Of a stretch of 19,399 bases of DNA, positions 1 through 6,642 are shown in pieces (position 1 is the first letter of the stretch; each line of letters starts with the position of its first letter). Origin of the DNA: Desulfurobacterium sp. (GTDB taxonomy: Bacteria > Aquificota > Aquificia > Desulfurobacteriales > Desulfurobacteriaceae); the NCBI GenBank assembly GCA_026988135.1, contig JALSLT010000035.1, positions 1 to 19,399 on the forward strand, given 5' to 3'. A program made the position numbers and the translations under genes. The notes beneath the pieces are model-generated. The model had not been told where the DNA came from and ran no database searches. It worked only from the letters and a program-made list of their open reading frames with translations.

Positions 1-393
1 GGGACAGATACAAACACGGCTTCTTTATGGCCTCCTTATGACGGTAGTTCGATAGCCAACTCAAACGGAGCCGGGTTTGTTGTTTCCTGTATGGATTGTC
101 ATGAGGCTCACGGTTCTCCACATGCTTATCTGATAAGGGAAGAGGCTAACGGAGAGGTTATGACGTCTATTGTGGATGATTCCAATTTAGAAGAGCTTTG
201 TGGGAAGTGTCATATAAACGATTGGTATTATGTTCATCATAGGGCTCCAGATCGTCCTTATGTACCAAGGAGGTGTGGCCCATGTCATGGGAAATTTGGA
301 GGTACAGGACCGGATTCCTGTATAAAATGTCATTTTCATGGGGGAACAGACAAAATTTTAGGCACCAAGGCTACTGGACGTAGAACCTTTTAG
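1..393 (+). CDS. Multiheme c-type cytochrome, 3' end (5' truncated by window edge)
   Basis: The frame is open from base 1 to a TAG stop at 391-393, giving the last 130 residues of a longer protein. Four CxxCH covalent haem-binding motifs are visible: CMDCH at residues 30-34 of the fragment, CGKCH at 67-71, CGPCH at 92-96 and CIKCH at 107-111. Further His residues (for example in YYVHH) could be distal ligands. Haem c proteins mature outside the cytoplasm, so this is probably a periplasmic or surface electron carrier; the signal peptide would lie upstream of the window. An internal ATG at base 91 is not the start, because it lies inside the first haem motif. The 3' end overlaps the convergent membrane-protein gene by 23 bp and no terminator is evident. 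The electron-transfer partner and exact family cannot be told from this fragment. Confidence 0.85.
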   Translation, partial: GTDTNTASLWPPYDGSSIANSNGAGFVVSCMDCHEAHGSPHAYLIREEANGEVMTSIVDDSNLEELCGKCHINDWYYVHHRAPDRPYVPRRCGPCHGKFGGTGPDSCIKCHFHGGTDKILGTKATGRRTF

Positions 394-811
394 TTTTTAA
401 AAACTTCTTTCCACTTAAAAACAGAGCAATGGATATACTTACATCTATAACTGAGACAGCTATAAGCAGTATATAATTTCCTGATGCTATTTCCGATAGT
501 TTAGAACCCAGGAAAATCATTGCTGTCAGAAAAATATAAAACTTTGTTTCAAAAGTCTGCCAGATTACAGGTCTTTTTAGGCTTTCTATCCGTTTTATTT
601 TCTTTTCGGCGGATTTTAAAAATATGTACTTCCATTTAACTATTCCTAAAACTGTTCCCAAAATTAAAGTGCCTATTATCCATACTTTTGAGGGTTTAAT
701 ACTAAATGCTTCATTGAGTAGAGAACCACTTTTAAGTGCTAAAGCTATACTTCCGCTGTACCATATAGCAGCAGCAATAAATTTTAAAACTTGTGGAGAT
801 ACTATAAGCAT
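371..811 (-). CDS. Conserved four-helix membrane protein, function unknown
   Basis: A 146-residue protein with four hydrophobic stretches, at roughly residues 9-27, 44-62, 88-105 and 111-131. They are separated by short Lys/Arg-rich loops, notably the basic loop around KSAEKKIKRIESLKRP. This fits a small polytopic inner-membrane protein with no large soluble domain. The gene starts 17 nt after the hemG stop on the same strand, so it is probably the last gene of the hemH-hemG operon. The size and helix count recall HemJ, but the HemJ RLFVYH-type signature is absent and hemG is already present, so I do not make that call. I do not recognise the family by name. The 3' end overlaps the convergent cytochrome gene by 23 bp. 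Confidence 0.7.
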   Translation of the reverse strand: MLIVSPQVLKFIAAAIWYSGSIALALKSGSLLNEAFSIKPSKVWIIGTLILGTVLGIVKWKYIFLKSAEKKIKRIESLKRPVIWQTFETKFYIFLTAMIFLGSKLSEIASGNYILLIAVSVIDVSISIALFLSGKKFLKTKRFYVQ

Positions 812-828
812 CTACTGTGTTATCCTTT

Positions 829-2199
829 TTATATGTTCTTTACTACAGCTTCAGCAGTTTTAAGTGAGTTATAGACACAATCGTTTACCCCGACTCCTTT
901 ATATGCGTTGGAGTTAAGATAAAGTCCCTGATGCGTTTCTACTTTTTTGAAAATCTCCTCAACCCTTTCAAGATGTCCCACGGTGTAATGGGGAATTCCT
1001 TTTGAGTGTTTAAACACTTTTGTGAGTTCAGGTTTGTGTCTTGTTTTCATTATTTTCTTTATATCTTTGTAGGTAAATCTTGCTATCTCCTCCTCTCCTG
1101 CCATAGCAAGTTGCGGCTGTCTGGCTCCTCCAACCATGGCTCTTATAAGCGTTTTTCCTTCTGGAGCTCTATTTGGGAAAATACTTGAGTCCCATAAAGT
1201 TCCGAGTGTTTTCCTGTTTTCTGTCCTTGGGACAAGAAAACCGAATCCGTCAAGGTCGTGGTCAAGCCCTTTTTTTCTAAAACCGAAAGCAACAACGGCT
1301 ATAGGCGAGTATTCTATTTCGTTTAGTTTTTCAGAAAGTTCATGGTCAAAGTTTTTAACAAGCGATGCTGCCACGTATGATGGCGTTGCAAGAACCACAC
1401 AGTCAAAAGTTTCTTCAAAAATTTCATCACCTTTTTCATAAACTATTTTCCACTTTCCGTTCTCTTTTAAAAGTTTTTTGACAGAAGTGTTTGTTAGTAC
1501 TTTGCCTTTTATATTTTTGATGAGAGAATCAATCAGATCTATTACTCCACTTTTGAAGGACATAAGTACTCCTCCGGGTCCTGCCGTAGCGTCTTTTTTC
1601 TCTTTTTGCATCGCAAGGAGACCTTTTATAAGACCTCCGTACCTTTTTTCAAGTTGCCATACTGCCGGGAAAGCCGCTTTTACACTTAATCTATCAGGGT
1701 CTCCGGCAAAAATACCTGCAGCCATTGGGTCTATTAGCTTTTCTAACGATTCTTCTCCTATTCTTCTTTTTACAAATGATGAGAGACTTTCGTCGGAATT
1801 ATCTTTTTTAGGTGGAACAAAGTATTCTACTGCAAGGCGCAGTTTGCCTTTTATAGATAATACGTATGAAGCAAGAAAGGCTATCGGGCTTTCAGGTAAT
1901 CTTACAAGTTTTCCGTTGACAAACAGAAATCTTTTTCTCGCTTTATCGGAGCTTTTATAAAGTTTATCTTCAATGTCAAGTTTCTTGACAAGCTCAAGGG
2001 TGTAGGGTTTGTTATCAAGGAATCCGTTCGGTCCGGTTTCAAGTGTAAATCCGTTTTTATGAGCTGTTCTCATTTTACCGCCGGGATGTTCCTCTTTTTC
2101 AAATACTTTAATTTCTACTTTCCCTTTGGAAAATTCTTCAATGTAAAAAGCTGTTGATAGACCTGAAACACCTGCTCCTATAACCGCAACTTTTTTCAT
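829..2199 (-). CDS. hemG: Protoporphyrinogen oxidase, FAD-dependent HemY-type
   Basis: A protein of about 456 residues with an N-terminal dinucleotide-binding motif (VAVIGAGVSGLSTAFYIEE) followed by the GGKM-RT and LETGPNGF blocks typical of the flavin amine oxidase/PPO family. The C-terminal Y-NSNAYKGVGVNDC region is the usual FAD-contacting end. The enzyme oxidises protoporphyrinogen IX (or coproporphyrinogen III in the coproporphyrin-dependent route) with FAD; which substrate is used cannot be read from sequence. The adjacent upstream hemH supports a haem role. Start choice: an AGGAG Shine-Dalgarno sequence lies immediately before the ATG at 2205, too close to serve it, but 6 nt before the ATG at 2199, so I prefer 2199. 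The start at 2205 would overlap the hemH stop as ATGA. Length is normal for the family. Confidence 0.9.
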   Translation of the reverse strand: MKKVAVIGAGVSGLSTAFYIEEFSKGKVEIKVFEKEEHPGGKMRTAHKNGFTLETGPNGFLDNKPYTLELVKKLDIEDKLYKSSDKARKRFLFVNGKLVRLPESPIAFLASYVLSIKGKLRLAVEYFVPPKKDNSDESLSSFVKRRIGEESLEKLIDPMAAGIFAGDPDRLSVKAAFPAVWQLEKRYGGLIKGLLAMQKEKKDATAGPGGVLMSFKSGVIDLIDSLIKNIKGKVLTNTSVKKLLKENGKWKIVYEKGDEIFEETFDCVVLATPSYVAASLVKNFDHELSEKLNEIEYSPIAVVAFGFRKKGLDHDLDGFGFLVPRTENRKTLGTLWDSSIFPNRAPEGKTLIRAMVGGARQPQLAMAGEEEIARFTYKDIKKIMKTRHKPELTKVFKHSKGIPHYTVGHLERVEEIFKKVETHQGLYLNSNAYKGVGVNDCVYNSLKTAEAVVKNI

Positions 2200-2201
2200 T
2201 T

Positions 2202-3122
2202 TCATCTCCTGAAAAGTTTTTCACATTCTGTGGATATGGCTTTTATCAAATTTTCATCTTTGTGGTTTAACGGAACTCTTACATATTTTTCAATACCGGC
2301 TTTTTCCGCCACTTCTTTATATTCTACATCAAGTTCAAAGAGGGTTTCTATATGTTCGGATATAAAACTGATAGGAAAGATGATGAGTTCTTTTATCCCG
2401 TTTTTTCCAAGTTCTTCTATCGTTTCTTCTGTTGAAGGTTTTATCCATTCAATAGGGCCTATTTTACTTTGAAATGAAAGTTTATAGGGAAATTCTCTAA
2501 AATTTTCCATAACAAGGGAGATAGTTTCTTTTGTTTCTTTTAGGTAGGGGTCTCCTTGTTCTATTAGATACTTTGGAAGACTATGGGCACTGAAAAGAAT
2601 AAAAGGATTTTGCAGTTCTTTTATCGAATTTTCTATCTGTTCTGTTATCCAGTTTATGTAATAGGGGTTTTTATTCCACGATTTAACGGTTTTTGCCGTT
2701 GGAAAGTGTTTTTTTACGTCTCTTATACATGCACCTGCTGTTGCATAGGAGTAATGTGGATAAAGGGTTATAGCTGTGATTTCGTCCGGGTTGTATTTTT
2801 CTATTTTTTTGGTGACTTCTTTCATTAGGGGTTTTGAGTATAGCATACCTGTGAAAGTTTTGATTCCTGTTAGTTTTTCTATTTTTTTTGCAATTTCTAT
2901 TGATGATTTTACAGTCGGGGAACCTCCTCCGATAGCTTTGTAATGCGGTATTACTTTTTTTGTTCGTGTAGTGGCGATGAGATAAGCGAGGGGCTTCTGA
3001 AGGAATGCAGGAACTCCAAGATTTATTAAGTCCCTGTCTGAGAATAGCCTGAACAGGAAAGGTTTTATTTCGTTAAGGTTTGACGGTCCGCCCATATAAA
3101 CTATTAAAATAGCTTTTCTCAA
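2202..3122 (-). CDS. hemH: Ferrochelatase
   Basis: A 306-residue ferrochelatase, which inserts Fe2+ into the porphyrin ring. Visible hallmarks are the N-terminal YMGGPSNL block, GGGSPT near residue 66, YPHYSYATAG near 121-130, and the FSAHSLP motif with the catalytic/metal-binding His at 180. The conserved Glu lies at 256 in PISFISEHIETL. About 306 residues is typical of the short bacterial form without a [2Fe-2S] extension. The start codon is TTG at 3122, supported by AAAGGAG about 9 nt upstream; I see no better ATG. It is followed directly by hemG (2-nt gap or 4-nt overlap depending on the hemG start), which indicates translational coupling. It is divergent from the small zinc-ribbon gene. 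Confidence 0.93.
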   Translation of the reverse strand: MRKAILIVYMGGPSNLNEIKPFLFRLFSDRDLINLGVPAFLQKPLAYLIATTRTKKVIPHYKAIGGGSPTVKSSIEIAKKIEKLTGIKTFTGMLYSKPLMKEVTKKIEKYNPDEITAITLYPHYSYATAGACIRDVKKHFPTAKTVKSWNKNPYYINWITEQIENSIKELQNPFILFSAHSLPKYLIEQGDPYLKETKETISLVMENFREFPYKLSFQSKIGPIEWIKPSTEETIEELGKNGIKELIIFPISFISEHIETLFELDVEYKEVAEKAGIEKYVRVPLNHKDENLIKAISTECEKLFRR

Positions 3123-3155
3123 AAGAAACTCCTTTACTGTGAAAACTTAGAGGAA

Positions 3156-3164
3156 ATGATACCA
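3156..3164 (-). promoter_or_regulatory. Candidate extended -10 promoter for hemH operon
   Basis: On the minus strand TGGTATCAT matches an extended -10 (TGnTATAAT-like) about 33 nt upstream of the hemH TTG start. No convincing -35 hexamer is present. This is a pattern match only. Confidence 0.3.
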
Positions 3165-3188
3165 GTTTTTTCTGAAAAGATGCTGTTG

Positions 3189-3216
3189 TTGCACTGTATC
3201 TTAGTTGTAGTATATT
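3189..3216 (+). promoter_or_regulatory. Candidate sigma-70-type promoter for the zinc-ribbon gene
   Basis: TTGCAC (3189-3194) and TATATT (3211-3216) are separated by 16 nt, predicting a start near 3223 and a leader of about 25 nt before the ATG at 3248. The site fits the isolated small gene downstream. It is inferred from hexamer similarity alone. Confidence 0.45.
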
Positions 3217-3247
3217 TAATTATAGCAATAAATGATTGGAGGTAGAG

Positions 3248-3403
3248 ATGCAAATTTATACTTTTAAATGTTCTTCTTGCGGGGAAGAGTTTGAAGTTGA
3301 AATTTATGCTTCTTTGCAAGTGCTTGAGGTAAAGTGTCCCGAGTGTGGTTCCGATGACCTTGAAGTTATAAATATCGTTAATCTTTGTTCTCCGTTTGGC
3401 TGA
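3248..3403 (+). CDS. Small FmdB-like zinc-ribbon protein (51 aa)
   Basis: An ATG preceded by GGAGGT (3238-3243, good spacing) opens a 51-codon frame ending in TGA. The protein carries CSSCGEEFEV at residues 8-17 and CPECGSDDLEV at 30-40. This is a two-CxxC treble of the FmdB/rubredoxin-like zinc-ribbon type, with one extra Cys at 47. Such proteins bind one Zn2+ and are usually annotated as putative regulatory or zinc-ribbon domain proteins; the role is unknown. Strong Shine-Dalgarno, a candidate promoter upstream and a hairpin downstream together support a real single-gene unit. It runs opposite to hemH and converges on the degenerate carbonic anhydrase gene. Confidence 0.82.
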   Translation: MQIYTFKCSSCGEEFEVEIYASLQVLEVKCPECGSDDLEVINIVNLCSPFG

Positions 3404-3414
3404 GGTTGATTTGA

Positions 3415-3431
3415 AAGGGGAGTTGCCCCTT
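3415..3431. terminator. Hairpin between convergent genes (terminator candidate)
   Basis: AAGGGG (3415-3420) pairs with CCCCTT (3426-3431) around a 5-nt loop, 12 nt after the zinc-ribbon stop and just past the stop of the convergent gene. The downstream T-tract on the plus strand is poor (CTTGTTTC), so efficiency is uncertain. Confidence 0.5.
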
Positions 3432-3437
3432 CTTGTT

Positions 3438-4070
3438 TCATATCTGAATATGAAGTCTTTTGACTTTGTTCATTAGTAGTTTTTCCGGAAGAGGATTTAA
3501 TGCTTTAATTTGCATAATCTCTTCCGGGTCCGTAATTCCGTTACAGTTTACCATGTAAAGTTGGGGGGATTTTCCGTAAATTTGCTCTTTGTCAAGAATC
3601 ATTCCGCATATTAGAAGCTGCTCTTCTTTAATCATTGACTCAAAAGGTTCTATGGTTCTGAGTGTTTCTATCTGTGTGTCTATGTTAAGTTCCGCAAATG
3701 CCGTGTTCATTGTTTGTTCCGATTCATACATAGAGATGAGGATTTCGTAGTTTTCTTCGTATATTTTGGAAAGAGTTTTAAATTCGAATTCGGCAGGTTG
3801 AAATTGGATGGATATAAGTTCTTTAAATTTTACGTTGTTTGATTCTATGAGGGTTATCAAGTTTATATCGAATTTTTTGATTGCGTAGTAAATTGAGGCT
3901 AAGTTTGTTACGGCCTGGCAAGCAGTATTGGATATGATGAACGGAGAATCAGGAAACCTAAAATCTTTTGCAAGTAGAAGTTCCGATGAGCAGATAACAC
4001 ATGAAACGGGTTTTTCCGTTTCGTTATTCCATTTTCCCGAAAGAAGGTTTTCTATGAATTTAATACCCAT
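3438..4070 (-). CDS. Degenerate beta-carbonic anhydrase homologue (predicted pseudoenzyme)
   Basis: A 210-residue cytoplasmic protein with no signal peptide. By eye it aligns along most of its length with the beta-carbonic anhydrase encoded at 8252-9001 in this window. PVSCVICSSE (21-30) lies over PIVTMITCSDAR; FIISNTACQAVTNLASIYYAI (44-64, in two parts) lies over FVIRNVGNQLVNAKGSIDYGI; and the segment near 130-175, ending KSPQLYMVNCNG, lies over the C-terminal GRLVVLNINGE region. The catalytic set is almost gone. The first zinc Cys is kept (C27), but the Asp-Arg dyad is S29/L31, and the GHxxCG His and Cys are E76 and N79. A classical zinc-hydrolase site therefore cannot form. The start ATG overlaps the upstream stop by one base (TAATG) with GGAG in place, so translation is probably coupled to the phosphodiesterase gene. 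Function is unknown; a regulatory, scaffold or ligand-binding role is inference. Confidence 0.65.
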   Translation of the reverse strand: MGIKFIENLLSGKWNNETEKPVSCVICSSELLLAKDFRFPDSPFIISNTACQAVTNLASIYYAIKKFDINLITLIESNNVKFKELISIQFQPAEFEFKTLSKIYEENYEILISMYESEQTMNTAFAELNIDTQIETLRTIEPFESMIKEEQLLICGMILDKEQIYGKSPQLYMVNCNGITDPEEIMQIKALNPLPEKLLMNKVKRLHIQI

Positions 4071-4540
4071 TAAATCTCCATAATTTTCGTTTCGCCTGTT
4101 ACAGGGTTGAGTATAACAAAAGTAGATTTTTCCGTTATATAACCGCAGAGTTCTCCCGGATTTATGATAGTGGTACCGTTAATTTGTTTTATTTCTAAAC
4201 TGTGAGTGTGACCGTAAAGGATATAGTCGACTTTACCTGTTATCTTTTCTATCAGTATGGGTTCGTGCATAATTGCAAAACTTTTACCGTATAGCTCTAT
4301 TTCAATAGGGGGTTTTTTTATTTCGTGAAATTTTTTTAATAATCCTGCTGTTTCTCCGTCGTTGTTGCCGAATATTGCTATAAACTCGGAGTTTGCTTTT
4401 TTAAAAAGGGTTGCGGAAAATGGTGAAATTATATCTCCGCAATGAATAATCGTTTCTATATTAAGGCGGTTAACTTCTTTGACGAAGTTTTTTATCTTCT
4501 CCGTATTGTCATGGCTATCTGATACTACTGCTATTTTCAT
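4070..4540 (-). CDS. YfcE/MJ0936-family metallophosphoesterase
   Basis: A 156-residue calcineurin-like phosphodiesterase. The dinuclear-metal motifs are complete: D8-x-H10 (SDSH), GD with D36 (HCGDI), GNND near 58-61, H92 (MHEP) and GHTH at 110-113. The family hydrolyses phosphodiesters such as bis-pNPP and sometimes 2',3'-cAMP in vitro; the natural substrate is generally unknown. I start at ATG 4540 because MKIAVVSDSHDN is the standard N-terminus. The frame is open upstream to 4603, but that stretch is the topA tail in another frame. The ATG overlaps the topA stop as ATGA, and its own stop overlaps the next ATG, so the gene is coupled on both sides. Confidence 0.88.
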   Translation of the reverse strand: MKIAVVSDSHDNTEKIKNFVKEVNRLNIETIIHCGDIISPFSATLFKKANSEFIAIFGNNDGETAGLLKKFHEIKKPPIEIELYGKSFAIMHEPILIEKITGKVDYILYGHTHSLEIKQINGTTIINPGELCGYITEKSTFVILNPVTGETKIMEI

Positions 4541-6642
4541 TGTTTTTCTACCGGTTCCGGAAGTTTGTTGGAAACGTATTTGCAATCGGGATATCTTGAG
4601 CAACCGTAAAAGGTTCTTCCTCTTTTACTTCTCCTTTCTACTATTTCTCCTTCGCCGCATTCTGGGCATTTTCCGTAAGTTACATTTGCAGTATATTTGC
4701 AATCGGGATAGTTTGAACAGGCTATGAATTTTCCAAATCTTCCCCGTTTTATTACAAGTTCACCACCGCATTCGGGACATTTTTCTCCGGTTTTTTCATC
4801 TTCTTTTTTTCCGTTTTCTTTGTATTTACAATCGGGATAGTTTGAACAAGATATAAATGAGCCGTATCTTCCGTAGATTTTAAGGAGTTCGCCACCGCAT
4901 TCGGGACATTTTTTCCCTATGGGTTCTCCTTTTAATTCTTTGAGATTTTTTTGTGCTTCTTCAAGTACATTTTTAAAGTCTCCGAAGTAGAACTCTTTTA
5001 GAAGCTCTTTCCACTCTTTTTTCCCGTCTTCTATCTTGTCAAGTTCTTCTTCTATATTGGCGGTAAATTTTATGTCAACAATTTTGGAAAACAGTTTCTT
5101 TAGGAGGCCGTTTATAAATTCTCCGAGCTCTGTCGGTTTCAGTTTCTGCTTCTCTTTTTCAACGTATCCTCTCTGTATAATGTTTGAGATTATGCTGGCA
5201 TAGGTGGAAGGCCTTCCCACACCTTCTTCTTCAAGTGATTTGACCAGTGTTCCTTCCGTGTATCGCGGAGGAGGTTCCGTGAAATGTTGGACACCTTTAA
5301 TCTCTTTTAACTTCAGTTTTTCTCCTTCGTTTATTTCCGGAAGAATTTTTTCTTCAACATTTATAGGATATATTTCCATAAATCCTGGGAATTTTATGGT
5401 GCTTCCCGTGGCTTTAAAAGCCACTGAATTGTTTTCCATTGTTGCCGCTACGGTATTAAAGACCGCATCTTTCATTTGGGAAGCTATGAATCTTTTCCAT
5501 ATTAGGTCGTAAAGTTTAAACTGTTCAGGTGTAAGATATTGTTTAACGGATTCCGGTGTGTTTCCGGCAGATGTGGGTCTTATTGCTTCGTGGGCATCTT
5601 GAGAGGATTTTGGCGTTTTCGCTTCATAACTTATTGGTTTTTGAGGGAGATACTCTTTCCCCAGTTTTTGAGAGATGAGCTTTCTTGCTTCTTTTACAGC
5701 CTCGTCTGAGACTCTCGTGGAATCTGTTCTCATGTAAGTTATCAGACCAACCCTATCGCTTCCTATGTCGATACCTTCATATAGCTGTTGTGCTATCTGC
5801 ATCGTTAATTTTGCAGGAAAGCCGAATTTTTTAGATGCTTCCTGTTGTAGTGTGCTTGTTATAAATGGAGGGTAAGGTTTTCTTTTTCTTTCTTTCTTTT
5901 CTACCGATGTTACAGTAAATTCCTGTCCCTTCTTTGCTCTTTCAATAAGCTCTTTGGCTTTTTTTTCATCGGGAATATCAAATTTTCCGAGTTTTTTTCC
6001 GTCAACAGAGAAAAGTTTTGCCGGGAGTTGTTTTCTCTCTTTTTCAAAGAGAGCTTCTATTGTCCAATATTCTTTGGGTTTGAAAGTTCTTATCTCCTCT
6101 TCTCTGTCACATATGAGTCTTAATGCAACAGATTGAACCCTTCCTGCGGAGAGAGCTTTTTTGAATCTTCTTGATAGTAGCGGAGAAATTGAGTATCCAA
6201 CTATTCTGTCAAGGATTCTTCTTGCTTGTTGGGCATCAACTTTGTTTTTATCTATACTGTCAGCTTTCTCAATGGCTTCTTTAATGGCTTTTTTTGTTAT
6301 TTCGTGAAATCTTACCCTGTAAATACCGTCTTTTTTTATTCTTTTTAGAAGTTCCGATATGTGCCAGCTTATTGCTTCTCCTTCCCTATCCGGGTCAGTC
6401 GCAAGATATATTTCGTCTGCTTTTTTTGCTGCTTCTTTTATCTCTTTTACTATTTTTTGCTTTCCTTTGATGGTGGTGTATTTAGGCTTGAAGTCTTTTT
6501 CAATATCAACACCAAAATCTTTCACAGGTAGGTCTCTGATATGTCCCATAGAAGCTTTGACCGTAAAATCTTTTCCTAAATATCTTTGGATAGTTTTTGC
6601 TTTTGCCGGTGATTCGACGATAAGGAGTTTTTTCTTTCCCAT
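4537..6642 (-). CDS. topA: DNA topoisomerase I (type IA) with three C-terminal zinc ribbons
   Basis: A 701-residue enzyme that relaxes negative supercoils through a 5'-phosphotyrosine intermediate. The Toprim domain is N-terminal, with E10 in LLIVESPAK and the DPDREGEA acidic cluster at 83-90. The active-site Tyr is Y303 in GLITYMRTDSTR. The RPTSAGNTP and GRPSTYASII blocks follow. The C-terminus has three tandem topoisomerase zinc ribbons, each CPECG...CS-YPDCKY, beginning around residue 600; these help bind single-stranded DNA. The ATG directly abuts the pyk TAG stop with a GAGG Shine-Dalgarno inside the end of pyk. Length and architecture are normal for bacterial TopA. Confidence 0.96.
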   Translation of the reverse strand: MGKKKLLIVESPAKAKTIQRYLGKDFTVKASMGHIRDLPVKDFGVDIEKDFKPKYTTIKGKQKIVKEIKEAAKKADEIYLATDPDREGEAISWHISELLKRIKKDGIYRVRFHEITKKAIKEAIEKADSIDKNKVDAQQARRILDRIVGYSISPLLSRRFKKALSAGRVQSVALRLICDREEEIRTFKPKEYWTIEALFEKERKQLPAKLFSVDGKKLGKFDIPDEKKAKELIERAKKGQEFTVTSVEKKERKRKPYPPFITSTLQQEASKKFGFPAKLTMQIAQQLYEGIDIGSDRVGLITYMRTDSTRVSDEAVKEARKLISQKLGKEYLPQKPISYEAKTPKSSQDAHEAIRPTSAGNTPESVKQYLTPEQFKLYDLIWKRFIASQMKDAVFNTVAATMENNSVAFKATGSTIKFPGFMEIYPINVEEKILPEINEGEKLKLKEIKGVQHFTEPPPRYTEGTLVKSLEEEGVGRPSTYASIISNIIQRGYVEKEKQKLKPTELGEFINGLLKKLFSKIVDIKFTANIEEELDKIEDGKKEWKELLKEFYFGDFKNVLEEAQKNLKELKGEPIGKKCPECGGELLKIYGRYGSFISCSNYPDCKYKENGKKEDEKTGEKCPECGGELVIKRGRFGKFIACSNYPDCKYTANVTYGKCPECGEGEIVERRSKRGRTFYGCSRYPDCKYVSNKLPEPVEKQ

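Noticed and set aside
371..811. HemJ-type protoporphyrinogen oxidase
   Set aside because: Size and helix count fit, but the conserved RLFVYH-like and other HemJ residues are missing and a full HemY-type enzyme is next to it.
1478..1960. 160-codon plus-strand frame opposite hemG
   Set aside because: It is antisense to a well-conserved enzyme and has no protein-like motif. The same applies to long frames opposite topA, pyk, argJ and groEL.
4541..4603. 21-residue N-terminal extension of the phosphodiesterase
   Set aside because: It is the topA 3' end read in another frame. The family starts at MKIAVVSDSH, and the ATGA overlap fits a coupled start.
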